64,000 nucleotides of DNA from Streptomyces geranii (GTDB lineage: Bacteria > Actinomycetota > Actinomycetes > Streptomycetales > Streptomycetaceae), in the NCBI RefSeq assembly GCF_002954775.1, contig NZ_PJME01000006.1:186001-250000 (forward strand), given 5' to 3'. This document shows, piece after piece, positions 9,466 to 17,150 of this stretch. Position 1 is the stretch's first letter. Each line of letters opens with the position of its first letter. Below the pieces are notes generated by a model. That model made no database searches. It saw nothing but the letters and a program-made list of their open reading frames with translations, and was not told the origin of the DNA. The position numbers and the translations under genes are program-made.

Positions 9466-10908
9466 TCATGGGGTGGACGGCATGTTCACGACCGGAACCG
9501 GGCTCCAGGTGGGCGGGCGCAGCGCGGGTACGACCGCGCCCCGGACCTCGGCGAGGCCGGTGTTCGCGGCGAGGAGCTGCTGCCTGGCGGCGCGCGGGTC
9601 GGTCTCCTTGTGGGCGGTCATGTGGGCGGCGACCAGTGCGGCGACCAGCGGGGTGGCGAACGAGGTGCCGCTCCACTGCGCGAAGCCCGAGAACTCCACC
9701 TCGTCCGGGGTGCCGGAGGTCGTCTCGTACTCCCCCGTCAGCACGCCGAGGTGCTTGGGGTACTGGCAGGTGCAGGCGTAGGTGAACTCGTGGCGGCAGG
9801 AGTCGTACGTGCTGTGCTGGTAGGTGTACGGCACCGGGGTCTGGAAGCCGGTGAGGGCGCCGGTGAGGCGCTCGCCGGGGGCGTAGACCTTCACCCAGGG
9901 GCCGTGGTTGCTGAAGCAGGCGCCGAACTCGCCGTCGCTGCGCAGGGCGCCGACGGAGAGCACCGACTGCGCGTACTCGGGCTTGTCGGCGTAGGCGGCG
10001 GGCCAGAAGGGGGTGGCGCTGGCGTTGTTCCCGGCGGCGGCGACCAGCAGGGTGCGCGGCTGCTCGCGGAGTGCCTCCATGAACGCGGTGAGGCCGAGCA
10101 GGCCCTCCGAGCTGCCGTTCGACGTGCCGGCGGAGAGGCTGATCAGGGCTGGCCAGCCGTCGCGCTCGACGGCCTCGAAGAGCTTGTCGCCGAACTCGGA
10201 CTCCAGGATGGCGCCCGCGTCGTTGAGGGTGTTGCGGGAGACGATGTTCGTGTTGGGGGCGACGGCCGCGACGAGCCCGGAGATGAACGTGCCGTGTCCG
10301 GCGTACTGCTGGAGCACGCCGTTCGCGTCGCACTCGTCGATCTGGGTGTCGCCCTGGACGTGGGCCATGGCCGGGTAGGAGGCGTAGTCGTGCATGAGGC
10401 CGGTGTCGATGACGAGGACGCCCACGGCGCTGTCCTCGTCGTAACCGCTCTCGGCGAGCGTCGGGTTGGGGCCCGCGCTGTTCGGGACGGGGACGGGCTC
10501 GTCGCCGGGGCAGGCGTTGACGGGGGCGATGTGCACCACGTGGTTGCGGCTGACCAGGCGCCGACGGGCGTTGCCCTCGGTCTCCCGGAGGGCGCGCAGC
10601 GCGCCCGCCACCGCGCGGTCGCCGCGCCGGTCGCCCCGGGCGGGGTCGCCCACGCGGATGCGGGTGATGCCCGAGCGGTTGGTCTCCGGGCTGTCCCGGC
10701 GGACCTCGTCGGCGGTCAGTCCCGCGAACGTCGTGAAGTGCGCGCGGACGGTGTCCTCGACGATCCGCGCCTCCTCGCCGTCACGCGCGAGGACGACGCC
10801 CTTCTCGTAGATGAACTCGGCCGCGTCGTCCGGCCCCATCGCCAGCTCGACGCCGGGCATGGAGCGCTGGATGTGGTCGAACTGCTCCTGGAAACGCTGC
10901 GGTGCCAT
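9466..10908 (-). CDS. Intracellular S8 (subtilisin-family) serine peptidase
   Basis: A 480-residue subtilase with the complete triad: Asp168 in LVIDTGL, His205 in GHGTFISG, oxyanion Asn294 in AAAGNN and Ser416 in SGTSFATP. The first 150 residues have no signal peptide and no typical inhibitor I9 propeptide, so it probably works in the cytoplasm. An insertion between the third strand region and the Ser motif holds a Cys cluster (C-x7-C-x-C with His nearby) that could bind metal or sense redox state. GGGGGAGGAC before the ATG is a strong ribosome site. It lies just upstream of the sigma/acidic pair on the same strand (41-base gap) and divergent from the CHAT protease; a regulatory proteolysis role is inferred. 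Confidence 0.82.
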   Translation of the reverse strand: MAPQRFQEQFDHIQRSMPGVELAMGPDDAAEFIYEKGVVLARDGEEARIVEDTVRAHFTTFAGLTADEVRRDSPETNRSGITRIRVGDPARGDRRGDRAVAGALRALRETEGNARRRLVSRNHVVHIAPVNACPGDEPVPVPNSAGPNPTLAESGYDEDSAVGVLVIDTGLMHDYASYPAMAHVQGDTQIDECDANGVLQQYAGHGTFISGLVAAVAPNTNIVSRNTLNDAGAILESEFGDKLFEAVERDGWPALISLSAGTSNGSSEGLLGLTAFMEALREQPRTLLVAAAGNNASATPFWPAAYADKPEYAQSVLSVGALRSDGEFGACFSNHGPWVKVYAPGERLTGALTGFQTPVPYTYQHSTYDSCRHEFTYACTCQYPKHLGVLTGEYETTSGTPDEVEFSGFAQWSGTSFATPLVAALVAAHMTAHKETDPRAARQQLLAANTGLAEVRGAVVPALRPPTWSPVPVVNMPSTP

Positions 10909-10980
10909 GGAATGTCCTCCCCCTTGAACCGATCCCCTCTTGCCTTTGTTGCCGATATGGAGAGCAACAGGGCCGCCGCG

Positions 10981-11017
10981 TGATACAGGGGCCGCGGCAT
11001 GTTTCTTGATACAGGGA
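10981..11017. promoter_or_regulatory. Direct repeat in the divergent subtilase/CHAT promoter
   Basis: TGATACAGGG occurs at 10981-10990 and again at 11008-11017, 27 bases apart, within the 185-base gap between the two protease genes. This gap is AT-richer than its surroundings. Such spaced direct repeats are typical of an activator site or of two similar promoter elements; the protein that reads them is unknown. Confidence 0.4.
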
Positions 11018-11093
11018 TCGATCAGCGATGGACAGCGAGTTATCCATGGCCAAACCTGTGTGACGAGAGGCGCGGAGCACTACCATCCGTTGA

Positions 11094-13700
11094 GTGACTG
11101 CGGGAAGCGACACGGTTCTGGAACTTCTGCCGATGGTGTTCGCCCGCCCGAAGGACGCGCTCGCTCGGGCGGAGACCGTCCTCGGCGACGATCCGACGCC
11201 GTTGCACGCGTCTGTCGCCCATCAGGTGATCGGTCTGTGGCAGCGGGACTTCGGCGACATGCGCGTGGCCCTGCGTCATCTGCGGCGCGCTCGCGATCTG
11301 GCGGCGGACGCGGGTTCCGCGGAGCGCGAGGCGGACGTCCTCGGCACGCTCGGGGTGGCGCTGGTGCACGCGGGCCGTACCCGGCAGGGCCTGGAGGCGT
11401 TCGAGCAAGGGGTCGACCGGGGTACGGGGCATACACGCGCGCGCGTGCTGTACCGGCGGGCGTACGCGTGGTGGGTGCTGGGGCATCACCGTGAGGCGCT
11501 GGACGACGTACGGCGGGCGATTCCGGTGCTGCGGCAGGCGGACGACACCATCTGGACGGCACGGGCGCTGACCCTGCGGGCGACCGTGCATCTGGCGCTG
11601 GGGCGCCCGGAGCGGGCGGACGCCGACTTCACTGCCGCCGAGCAGATGTGGGACACCACCGGCCAGGAACACGACAAGGCGGACGTCGTGGAGAGCCGGG
11701 CGCTGGCCGCGTTCCGCGCGGGCGACATTCCGGCGGCGCTGCGGCTGTTCGACGAGGCGGCCGAGCGGTACGCCCGGCTGGGTACGCCGATCTTCGTGTT
11801 CTACATCCGGCGCTGCGAGGTGCTGATGGCGGCCGGGCTCGCCCCCGAGGCGGTCGCGGAGGCCGATGCGGCGCTCGCCGTGCTGGACGGGATCGGCGGG
11901 CAGAGCACCCGTAAGGCGGAGCTGCTGCTGACCGCCGCGAAGGCGGCGCGGCTCGCGGACGATCCGCACACCGCGATCGCCCGCGCGGCCGTGGCCGTAC
12001 GCCTGTTCGCGGGGCAGCGGCGCAGCTGGTGGGAGGCGCATGCCCGGCTGGTGCTGATCGAGGCGCGGGTCGCGACCGGGCGGAAATCGGGGCGGCTGGT
12101 CGCGGACGCGGCGGCGCTGGCCGACCGGCTCGCCGCGTTCGGTTCGCCGTCCGCGCCTGAGGCGTCGCTGCTCGCGGGGCGGATCGCCCTCGCGCTGGGG
12201 TGGACGGAGGACGCGGAGAAGCATCTGCGGGTGGCCGCCCGCAGCCGGCGGGTCGGTCCGCCGCTGGCGCGGATGACGGGCTGGGCGGCGCAGGCGCTGC
12301 GCGCGGAGGCGGCCGGTTCCGGGCGGGGTGTGCTGGAGGCGTGCCGGCGGGGGCTGGCGGTACTGGACGACCACCGGACCACGCTGGGCGCGTCGGAACT
12401 GCGGGCCCGGGCGACGGCGCAGGGCGCCGAGCTGGCGGCCCTCGCGCAGCGGGCGTCCCTGGAGTCCGGTGGTCCCCGGCGGCTGCTGGTGTGGAGCGAG
12501 CGGTGGCGGGCGACGGTCCTGTCGGCGCCGCCCGCCCGGCCGCCGGACGACCCGGCGCTCGTACGGAGCCTCACCGCGTTCCGGGAGATCGCCGCGCGCG
12601 CGGAGGAGGCCCGGGTCGACGGCCGCCCGGTGCCGGCCCTTGAGCGCGAACAGCGGCGCCTGGAAAAGGAGGTGCGCTCCCGCACCCTGCACATTCGTGG
12701 CGGGTCCGGCGGCGACGGGCAGCGCTTCGACCCGGCCCGGCTGCTCGAACGGCTGGGCAGCGGCGGGCGGTTGATCGAGATCGCGGTCGTCGACGGCCAG
12801 GTGCAGGTGCTGTTGTGCGGCGAGGGCCGGGTGCGCCGCTTCGAGGCGGGCCTGCTGGCGGACGCGGTGACGGAGGCCGAGCACGTCCAGGCGGCACTCC
12901 GCCGGCTCGCGCACCCGGGGGCCGAGGGCAGGCTGCCGCTCCTGGAGGCATCGGGCCGCAAGCTGGAGCGGCTGCTGCTGGGCGCGGCGGTACCGCACCT
13001 GGGCACCGGCCCGGTGGTCGTGGTCCCGCCTGGCCGCCTGCACCGGGTGCCCTGGGCGCTACTCCCGTCCCTGCGGGAGCGGGTGCTCAGTGTGTCCCCG
13101 TCGGCGAGCAGCTGGCTCCGCGCCCAGGAGACCGGCCCTCCGCCGGGCGGCCGGCACGTCCTCGTACGGGGTCCGGGCCTGGCGAGCGGCGGGGCGGAGG
13201 TCCCCGACCTGGTCGACCGGTACGGCAGACCGACGGTCCTGGAGCACGAGGGCGCGCGGGTCCCGGCGGTACTTGACGCCCTGGACGGCGCCGCGCTGGC
13301 CCATATCGCGGCCCACGGCACCTTCCGCGCGGACAGCCCCCTGTTCTCGTCGCTGGGCATGGCCGACGGCCCGCTGATCGTGCACGACTTCGAACGCCTG
13401 GGCCGCAGCCCGTACCGCATCATCCTCTCCAGCTGCGACACCGGCCGTCTGGCGACGGTGGGCGCGGACGAACTCCTGGGCCTGGTCACGGCGTTGCTCC
13501 CCCTGGGCACGGCGGGCGTGGTGGCGAGCAGCGCACCGGTCAACGACGCGGCGGTGGTCCCCCTGATGCTGGCCCTCCACAAGGGCCTGAGCGCGGGCCT
13601 CTCCTTGGCGGAGGCCCTGCGAGACGCCCGCGCGGCACTGCCGAGCGACGCGACGCATCAGGCGACGGGGTGGGCGTTCTCGGCGTTCGGGTCGGCCTGA
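11094..13700 (+). CDS. TPR-CHAT protein (caspase-like peptidase)
   Basis: An 868-residue protein. Residues about 30-430 are helical tetratricopeptide-like repeats (for example TRARVLYRRAYAWWVLGHHREALDD and ALTLRATVHLALGRPERADAD, shortened here as repeats with A-x3-G-x3-A spacing), then a helical linker and a C-terminal CHAT domain. The caspase-type dyad is intact: His741 in HIAAHGTF and Cys781 in ILSSCDTG. CHAT proteases cleave specific partner proteins in response to a signal read by the TPRs; the known type III-E CRISPR TPR-CHAT acts on a sigma-factor inhibitor. Here the neighbours across the divergent promoter are a subtilase, a sigma factor and its coupled protein. Start GTG 11094 has only a weak ribosome site (GGAG 17 bases away), so the start is less sure. 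Confidence 0.85.
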   Translation: MTAGSDTVLELLPMVFARPKDALARAETVLGDDPTPLHASVAHQVIGLWQRDFGDMRVALRHLRRARDLAADAGSAEREADVLGTLGVALVHAGRTRQGLEAFEQGVDRGTGHTRARVLYRRAYAWWVLGHHREALDDVRRAIPVLRQADDTIWTARALTLRATVHLALGRPERADADFTAAEQMWDTTGQEHDKADVVESRALAAFRAGDIPAALRLFDEAAERYARLGTPIFVFYIRRCEVLMAAGLAPEAVAEADAALAVLDGIGGQSTRKAELLLTAAKAARLADDPHTAIARAAVAVRLFAGQRRSWWEAHARLVLIEARVATGRKSGRLVADAAALADRLAAFGSPSAPEASLLAGRIALALGWTEDAEKHLRVAARSRRVGPPLARMTGWAAQALRAEAAGSGRGVLEACRRGLAVLDDHRTTLGASELRARATAQGAELAALAQRASLESGGPRRLLVWSERWRATVLSAPPARPPDDPALVRSLTAFREIAARAEEARVDGRPVPALEREQRRLEKEVRSRTLHIRGGSGGDGQRFDPARLLERLGSGGRLIEIAVVDGQVQVLLCGEGRVRRFEAGLLADAVTEAEHVQAALRRLAHPGAEGRLPLLEASGRKLERLLLGAAVPHLGTGPVVVVPPGRLHRVPWALLPSLRERVLSVSPSASSWLRAQETGPPPGGRHVLVRGPGLASGGAEVPDLVDRYGRPTVLEHEGARVPAVLDALDGAALAHIAAHGTFRADSPLFSSLGMADGPLIVHDFERLGRSPYRIILSSCDTGRLATVGADELLGLVTALLPLGTAGVVASSAPVNDAAVVPLMLALHKGLSAGLSLAEALRDARAALPSDATHQATGWAFSAFGSA

Positions 13701-13725
13701 GCGGACCCTGGCCGGGAGCTTGAGC

Positions 13726-13756
13726 GGGGGTCGGGGCGGCTTGGGCGGGATCGGGG
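13726..13756 (+). other. G-quadruplex-prone G-run cluster after the CHAT gene
   Basis: Five G runs of three to five bases separated by one to six bases lie 26-56 bases after the CHAT stop; a second cluster follows at about 13799-13829. The strand could fold as a quadruplex. The 252-base gap from 13701 to 13952 otherwise shows only the terminator listed next. Confidence 0.35.
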
Positions 13757-13903
13757 TGGCGCTCGGTTCATCGAGCGGGTTCCGTGCCGGAGGCGAAGTG
13801 GGTGGGCGTGGGGCGGGGGTGGGTGGCCGTGGCTCCTTGCCCGCGGTCACCCGGAACGCGGGCTGGACGCGGTGCCGGGCGACGACGCGGTCGAGGGCCC
13901 CGC

Positions 13904-13933
13904 GGGGCTGCCCGGCCGGACCCGGGCAGCCCC
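13904..13933. terminator. Hairpin between CHAT gene and converging LuxR gene
   Basis: GGGGCTGCCCG (13904-13914) pairs perfectly with CGGGCAGCCCC (13923-13933) over an 8-base loop. It is placed just beyond the stop of the minus-strand LuxR gene and also faces the end of the CHAT gene, so it may act in both directions. Confidence 0.6.
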
Positions 13934-13952
13934 GACTCGCCTCAGCCGTCCG

Positions 13953-15779
13953 TCACGCCGGCTGTGCCGCCCGGGGCTCCTCCAGGAGCCAGGGCAGGGC
14001 CGCCCTGTCGTTGGCGCCGAGGCGGGTGTACGCGCTGTACAGGTGGTTTCCCACCGTGCGGATCGACAGGGTCAGGCGGTCGGCGATTTCTCGGTTGGTC
14101 AGGCCAGCTGCCGCCAGGGTGACGATCTGGAGTTGGCGGGCGGTGAGTTCGCCCAGGACCAGGCCCGACAGGGCCGGGGTGCGGGCGCCCTGGCAGCGGC
14201 GGGCCAGGGTCATCGCCCGGGAGCGGGATCTGCGGGCCGCGCGCGGGTCGCGGTGCACCGGGACCGCCTGGGCGTGTGCCTCGGCGGCGAAGAGCAACAG
14301 GCCCCTGCGCTCCAGGAGTTCGGCGGCGCGGTCCAGGGCGGGGCCGTCCTGGCGGACCAGGGCGTCCGCGTGCCGGGCCAGGGGTTCCGCCTCCTCGGGC
14401 GGCAGTTGGGCCAGTCGGTCCGCCACCAGGTGCGGGGCGCCCAGGCGTACGGCGTCGTACAGGACGTACGCCTCCCCCTCGCCCCTGTCCTCGGGGGCCG
14501 TCGCCGACCGCAGCGCTCCCGCGATGTCGCCGTCCGCCGCCCGCTGCCACGTGGTCGCCCGGCCGGGGGACGCCTCGCCCAACTGGGCTGACGCCAGCGC
14601 CAGTTCCGTACGGCAGGACGGGTCGTCCGGGGTGCCTCGCAGGCCCTCCCTGGCCCAGGACAGGGCCTCGCGGAGTTCGCCGCGCAGTCGGGCGAAGCGG
14701 GAGCGGACGGTCGCGTAGGAGGCGGGTACCGCCTGTTCGGACGCGAGCCAGTCCCCTACCGGGCCCGCCTGGTCCTGGACGTCCGTGCGCTCGATCCGGT
14801 CGGCCAGTTCCGCCTGCTCCGCGGTCAGCGCCGCCGCGCACTCAGCCGGGGTGCGGGACAGGCGCCTCGCCCGGAGTTGGCCCGCGCTCGCGCGCAGCAC
14901 AGGGCCGTGCAGGGGGTGGGCCAGGCGGACCTCGGACTCGGCGTCCACCCGGATCAGGCCGTCGGCCTCCAGGCTCTCCAGGGTCCCCAAGGGCAGGGTG
15001 GCCAGGGACAGCGGGAGGGGTTCGCTGAATGCCAGGCGGTCCAGCGTGTCCCGTTCCTCGGTGGTGGCGCGGTTCAGCAGTGCCTCGCCCGCCCGTTCGC
15101 GTACCGCCGGTGTCACCGGGACCGGGCCCCGCCACATCAACTCGTCCGAGGCAAGGGTCAGTTCGCCGCGTTCCCGGACCGCGCCGACCAAGTCGCGCAG
15201 CAGGCGCAGGTCGCCCTGGCAGAGGTGGTGCAGTCGGCGGGCGGTGAGGGGTTCGACCGGGCTTCCGGCGCCGGCGGCGATCAGCTGGGCGGTCTCCTCG
15301 CGGGGCAGCGGCTTCAGGGGCAGCCGGGGCAGGACTTCGCCCGTCCAGAGGCGCGACACCGCGCCGGGTGCCTGGGCGCCGTCCGTCGCCACCACCAGCA
15401 GGCGGGTGCGGCCGTGCACCGCCAGCTGGTGGACCAGGGCGGCCGAGGAGTCGTCCAGCAGATGGGCGTCGTCGACCAGCAAGGTCCGTACGCCCGAGAG
15501 GAGTTGGACCGCGCGGTGCAGGGACACCTCCTCCGGGAGGAGGTGGGCGAACGCGGCGAAGGGGATGTCCCGGGTCTCCGGCGTGCCGCTCACCTTGGCG
15601 CAGTCGGTGCCCCGGACCGCCTCCGTGACGAGCCGGGTCTTGCCGTGTCCGGCGGGGCCCGTCACCACGACACCGTGCCGTTCGCCCGCCAGCGAGTGGC
15701 GGAGCAGCTCCAGTTCGCCCTCCCGGCCGGTGAACGGCCAGGGCAGTTCGAGGGTCTTCGCGTCCCGTTCGAAAGTCAT
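13953..15779 (-). CDS. AAA-ATPase LuxR-family transcriptional regulator (LAL-like)
   Basis: A 608-residue regulator: Walker A GPAGHGKT at residues 41-48, Walker B LLVDDAHLL near 100, a helical middle region, and a C-terminal LuxR/GerE DNA-binding domain (LTARQLQIVTLAAAGLTNRE with VGNHLYSAYTRLG). Such proteins activate nearby genes when ATP and an inducer bind. ATG 15779 is preferred over the upstream TTG at 15791. No ribosome site is visible, so the message may be leaderless. A perfect inverted repeat lies between this gene and the divergent metalloprotease, which is therefore the likely target. It is shorter than the usual 900-residue LAL proteins. Confidence 0.82.
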   Translation of the reverse strand: MTFERDAKTLELPWPFTGREGELELLRHSLAGERHGVVVTGPAGHGKTRLVTEAVRGTDCAKVSGTPETRDIPFAAFAHLLPEEVSLHRAVQLLSGVRTLLVDDAHLLDDSSAALVHQLAVHGRTRLLVVATDGAQAPGAVSRLWTGEVLPRLPLKPLPREETAQLIAAGAGSPVEPLTARRLHHLCQGDLRLLRDLVGAVRERGELTLASDELMWRGPVPVTPAVRERAGEALLNRATTEERDTLDRLAFSEPLPLSLATLPLGTLESLEADGLIRVDAESEVRLAHPLHGPVLRASAGQLRARRLSRTPAECAAALTAEQAELADRIERTDVQDQAGPVGDWLASEQAVPASYATVRSRFARLRGELREALSWAREGLRGTPDDPSCRTELALASAQLGEASPGRATTWQRAADGDIAGALRSATAPEDRGEGEAYVLYDAVRLGAPHLVADRLAQLPPEEAEPLARHADALVRQDGPALDRAAELLERRGLLLFAAEAHAQAVPVHRDPRAARRSRSRAMTLARRCQGARTPALSGLVLGELTARQLQIVTLAAAGLTNREIADRLTLSIRTVGNHLYSAYTRLGANDRAALPWLLEEPRAAQPA

Positions 15780-15796
15780 CACGTTGTACAAGAGCC

Positions 15797-15835
15797 GGGC
15801 TACTCAGCTTTGATACACACCGACTTGAGTAGCCC
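15797..15835. promoter_or_regulatory. Perfect inverted repeat, candidate operator
   Basis: GGGCTACTCA (15797-15806) and TGAGTAGCCC (15826-15835) form a perfect 10-bp inverted repeat with a 19-base spacer. It occupies the middle of the 99-base gap between the divergent LuxR regulator and the metalloprotease. Being in a divergent promoter, it is more likely a binding site for a dimeric regulator than a terminator. Confidence 0.5.
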
Positions 15836-15878
15836 CCGACTCAGGCGCCCGACCGCCTCTGAGCTGCACTCTGTTCCC

Positions 15879-16964
15879 ATGAACGCACGGTTGTGCTCAC
15901 TCCCGCAGCAACCGGCCCCCACGTTCGCCCCGGGGTTGCCGGCCGAGCGGCTCAGTGCGCTCCTCTCCGGGCGCCTGATGTGGGTGAACGGCACCGTGCT
16001 CCACTACTACTTCTTCGACCGGGACAGCGACGGCTCGGTCATCCCCCTGCCGGGGACCGGGGAGACCCGGTGGCAGTCATGGGTCGGCGCCGAGGCACAG
16101 CGCGACGTCGTCCGTGACTGCTTCCGGGAGTGGCTCGACCTGGGGATCGGGCTGTCCTTCGTGGAGGTGCGCGACCGCTCGGAGGCCGAACTGCGCATCG
16201 GGTTCCAGACCGGTGACGGTTCGTACTCCACGGTCGGGCGGGACGCACTGTCGGTGGGCCTGGGGCGGCGCACGATGAATTTCGGGTGGGACCTGACCGC
16301 GCCGGGGGAACGCGCGACGGCCCTGCACGAGATCGGGCACGCCCTGGGCCTGCTGCACGAGCACCAGAACCCCTTCGCCGGCATCCACTGGGACGACGAG
16401 GCGGTCTACGACGACCTGGCGGGGCCGCCGAACTTCTGGGGCCGCGACAAGACGTACTTCAACATCCTGCGCAAGCTCGACCCGGACGAGGTCAACGGCT
16501 CCGTCTGGGACCCGCTGTCGATCATGGAGTACCCGTTCTCGGCGGGGCTGATCCTGGAGCCGGAGGAGTTCCGGTCCGGGGTCGTGCCTCCGGGGACGCT
16601 CTCCCCGGCCGACAAGGAGTTCGTGCTCCGCTGGTATCCGCCGACGGGCACGGGCAGGCCGGCCGAACTGGTGCCGTTCCGGTCCGCTCCGCTGCGGCTC
16701 GGCGCGGGCGAGCAGGCCGACTTCGGTATCGCACCGCCGGAGACCCGCGACTACACCGTGGGCACCTTCGGGGAGAGCGACACGGTCGTCGCGGTCTTCG
16801 AGGAGATCGACGGCGAGCCCCGTTACCTCTCCGCGGAGGACGACGGCGGCACCCCGCACAACGCCCACGTCAGGGTTCGGCTCGTCAAGGGCCGCCAATA
16901 CTTCGTCCGCGTCAGGCTCTACTCCACGTGGGGATCGGGGGAAACGGCCGTCATGTGCTGGTGA
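15879..16964 (+). CDS. Astacin-like zinc metallopeptidase (M12 clan)
   Basis: A 361-residue protein with the zinc site HEIGHALGLLHE (His150, Glu151, His154, His160) and a Met-turn SIMEY near residue 217, the layout of astacins and other metzincins, which hydrolyse peptide bonds with zinc. The N-terminus MNARLCSLPQQPAP has no clear signal peptide, unlike most astacins. After residue 260 there is a beta-rich tail (GEQADFGIAPPETRDYTVG) resembling the pre-peptidase C-terminal sandwich of secreted bacterial proteases. The start ATG 15879 has a weak ribosome site; GTG or ATG further in (MWVNG) would truncate the protein. It is divergent from the LuxR regulator. Confidence 0.78.
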   Translation: MNARLCSLPQQPAPTFAPGLPAERLSALLSGRLMWVNGTVLHYYFFDRDSDGSVIPLPGTGETRWQSWVGAEAQRDVVRDCFREWLDLGIGLSFVEVRDRSEAELRIGFQTGDGSYSTVGRDALSVGLGRRTMNFGWDLTAPGERATALHEIGHALGLLHEHQNPFAGIHWDDEAVYDDLAGPPNFWGRDKTYFNILRKLDPDEVNGSVWDPLSIMEYPFSAGLILEPEEFRSGVVPPGTLSPADKEFVLRWYPPTGTGRPAELVPFRSAPLRLGAGEQADFGIAPPETRDYTVGTFGESDTVVAVFEEIDGEPRYLSAEDDGGTPHNAHVRVRLVKGRQYFVRVRLYSTWGSGETAVMCW

Positions 16965-17036
16965 TGCTGGGGGCAGAGACCAGCGCATGACGGCCGACGC
17001 GGACGAATCAGACCACCTTCGGGCTCCCGGGGGAGC

Positions 17037-17080
17037 GGTCGAGGACGTCACCTTCATGGGGGAGGGTGACGTCCTCGACC
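17037..17080. terminator. Strong bidirectional hairpin after the metallopeptidase
   Basis: Sixteen bases at 17037-17052 pair perfectly with 17065-17080 (arm core GAGGACGTCACC) around a 12-base loop. It lies between two converging genes. The remaining sequence from 16965 to 17150 shows no gene that I can support. Confidence 0.75.
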
Positions 17081-17150
17081 ACGCCATGCCCGACGACCGG
17101 TCGGGCAGCACGTCAGTCCGTCCGGAGGCAGCCCGTCAGGAGACAGCCCG

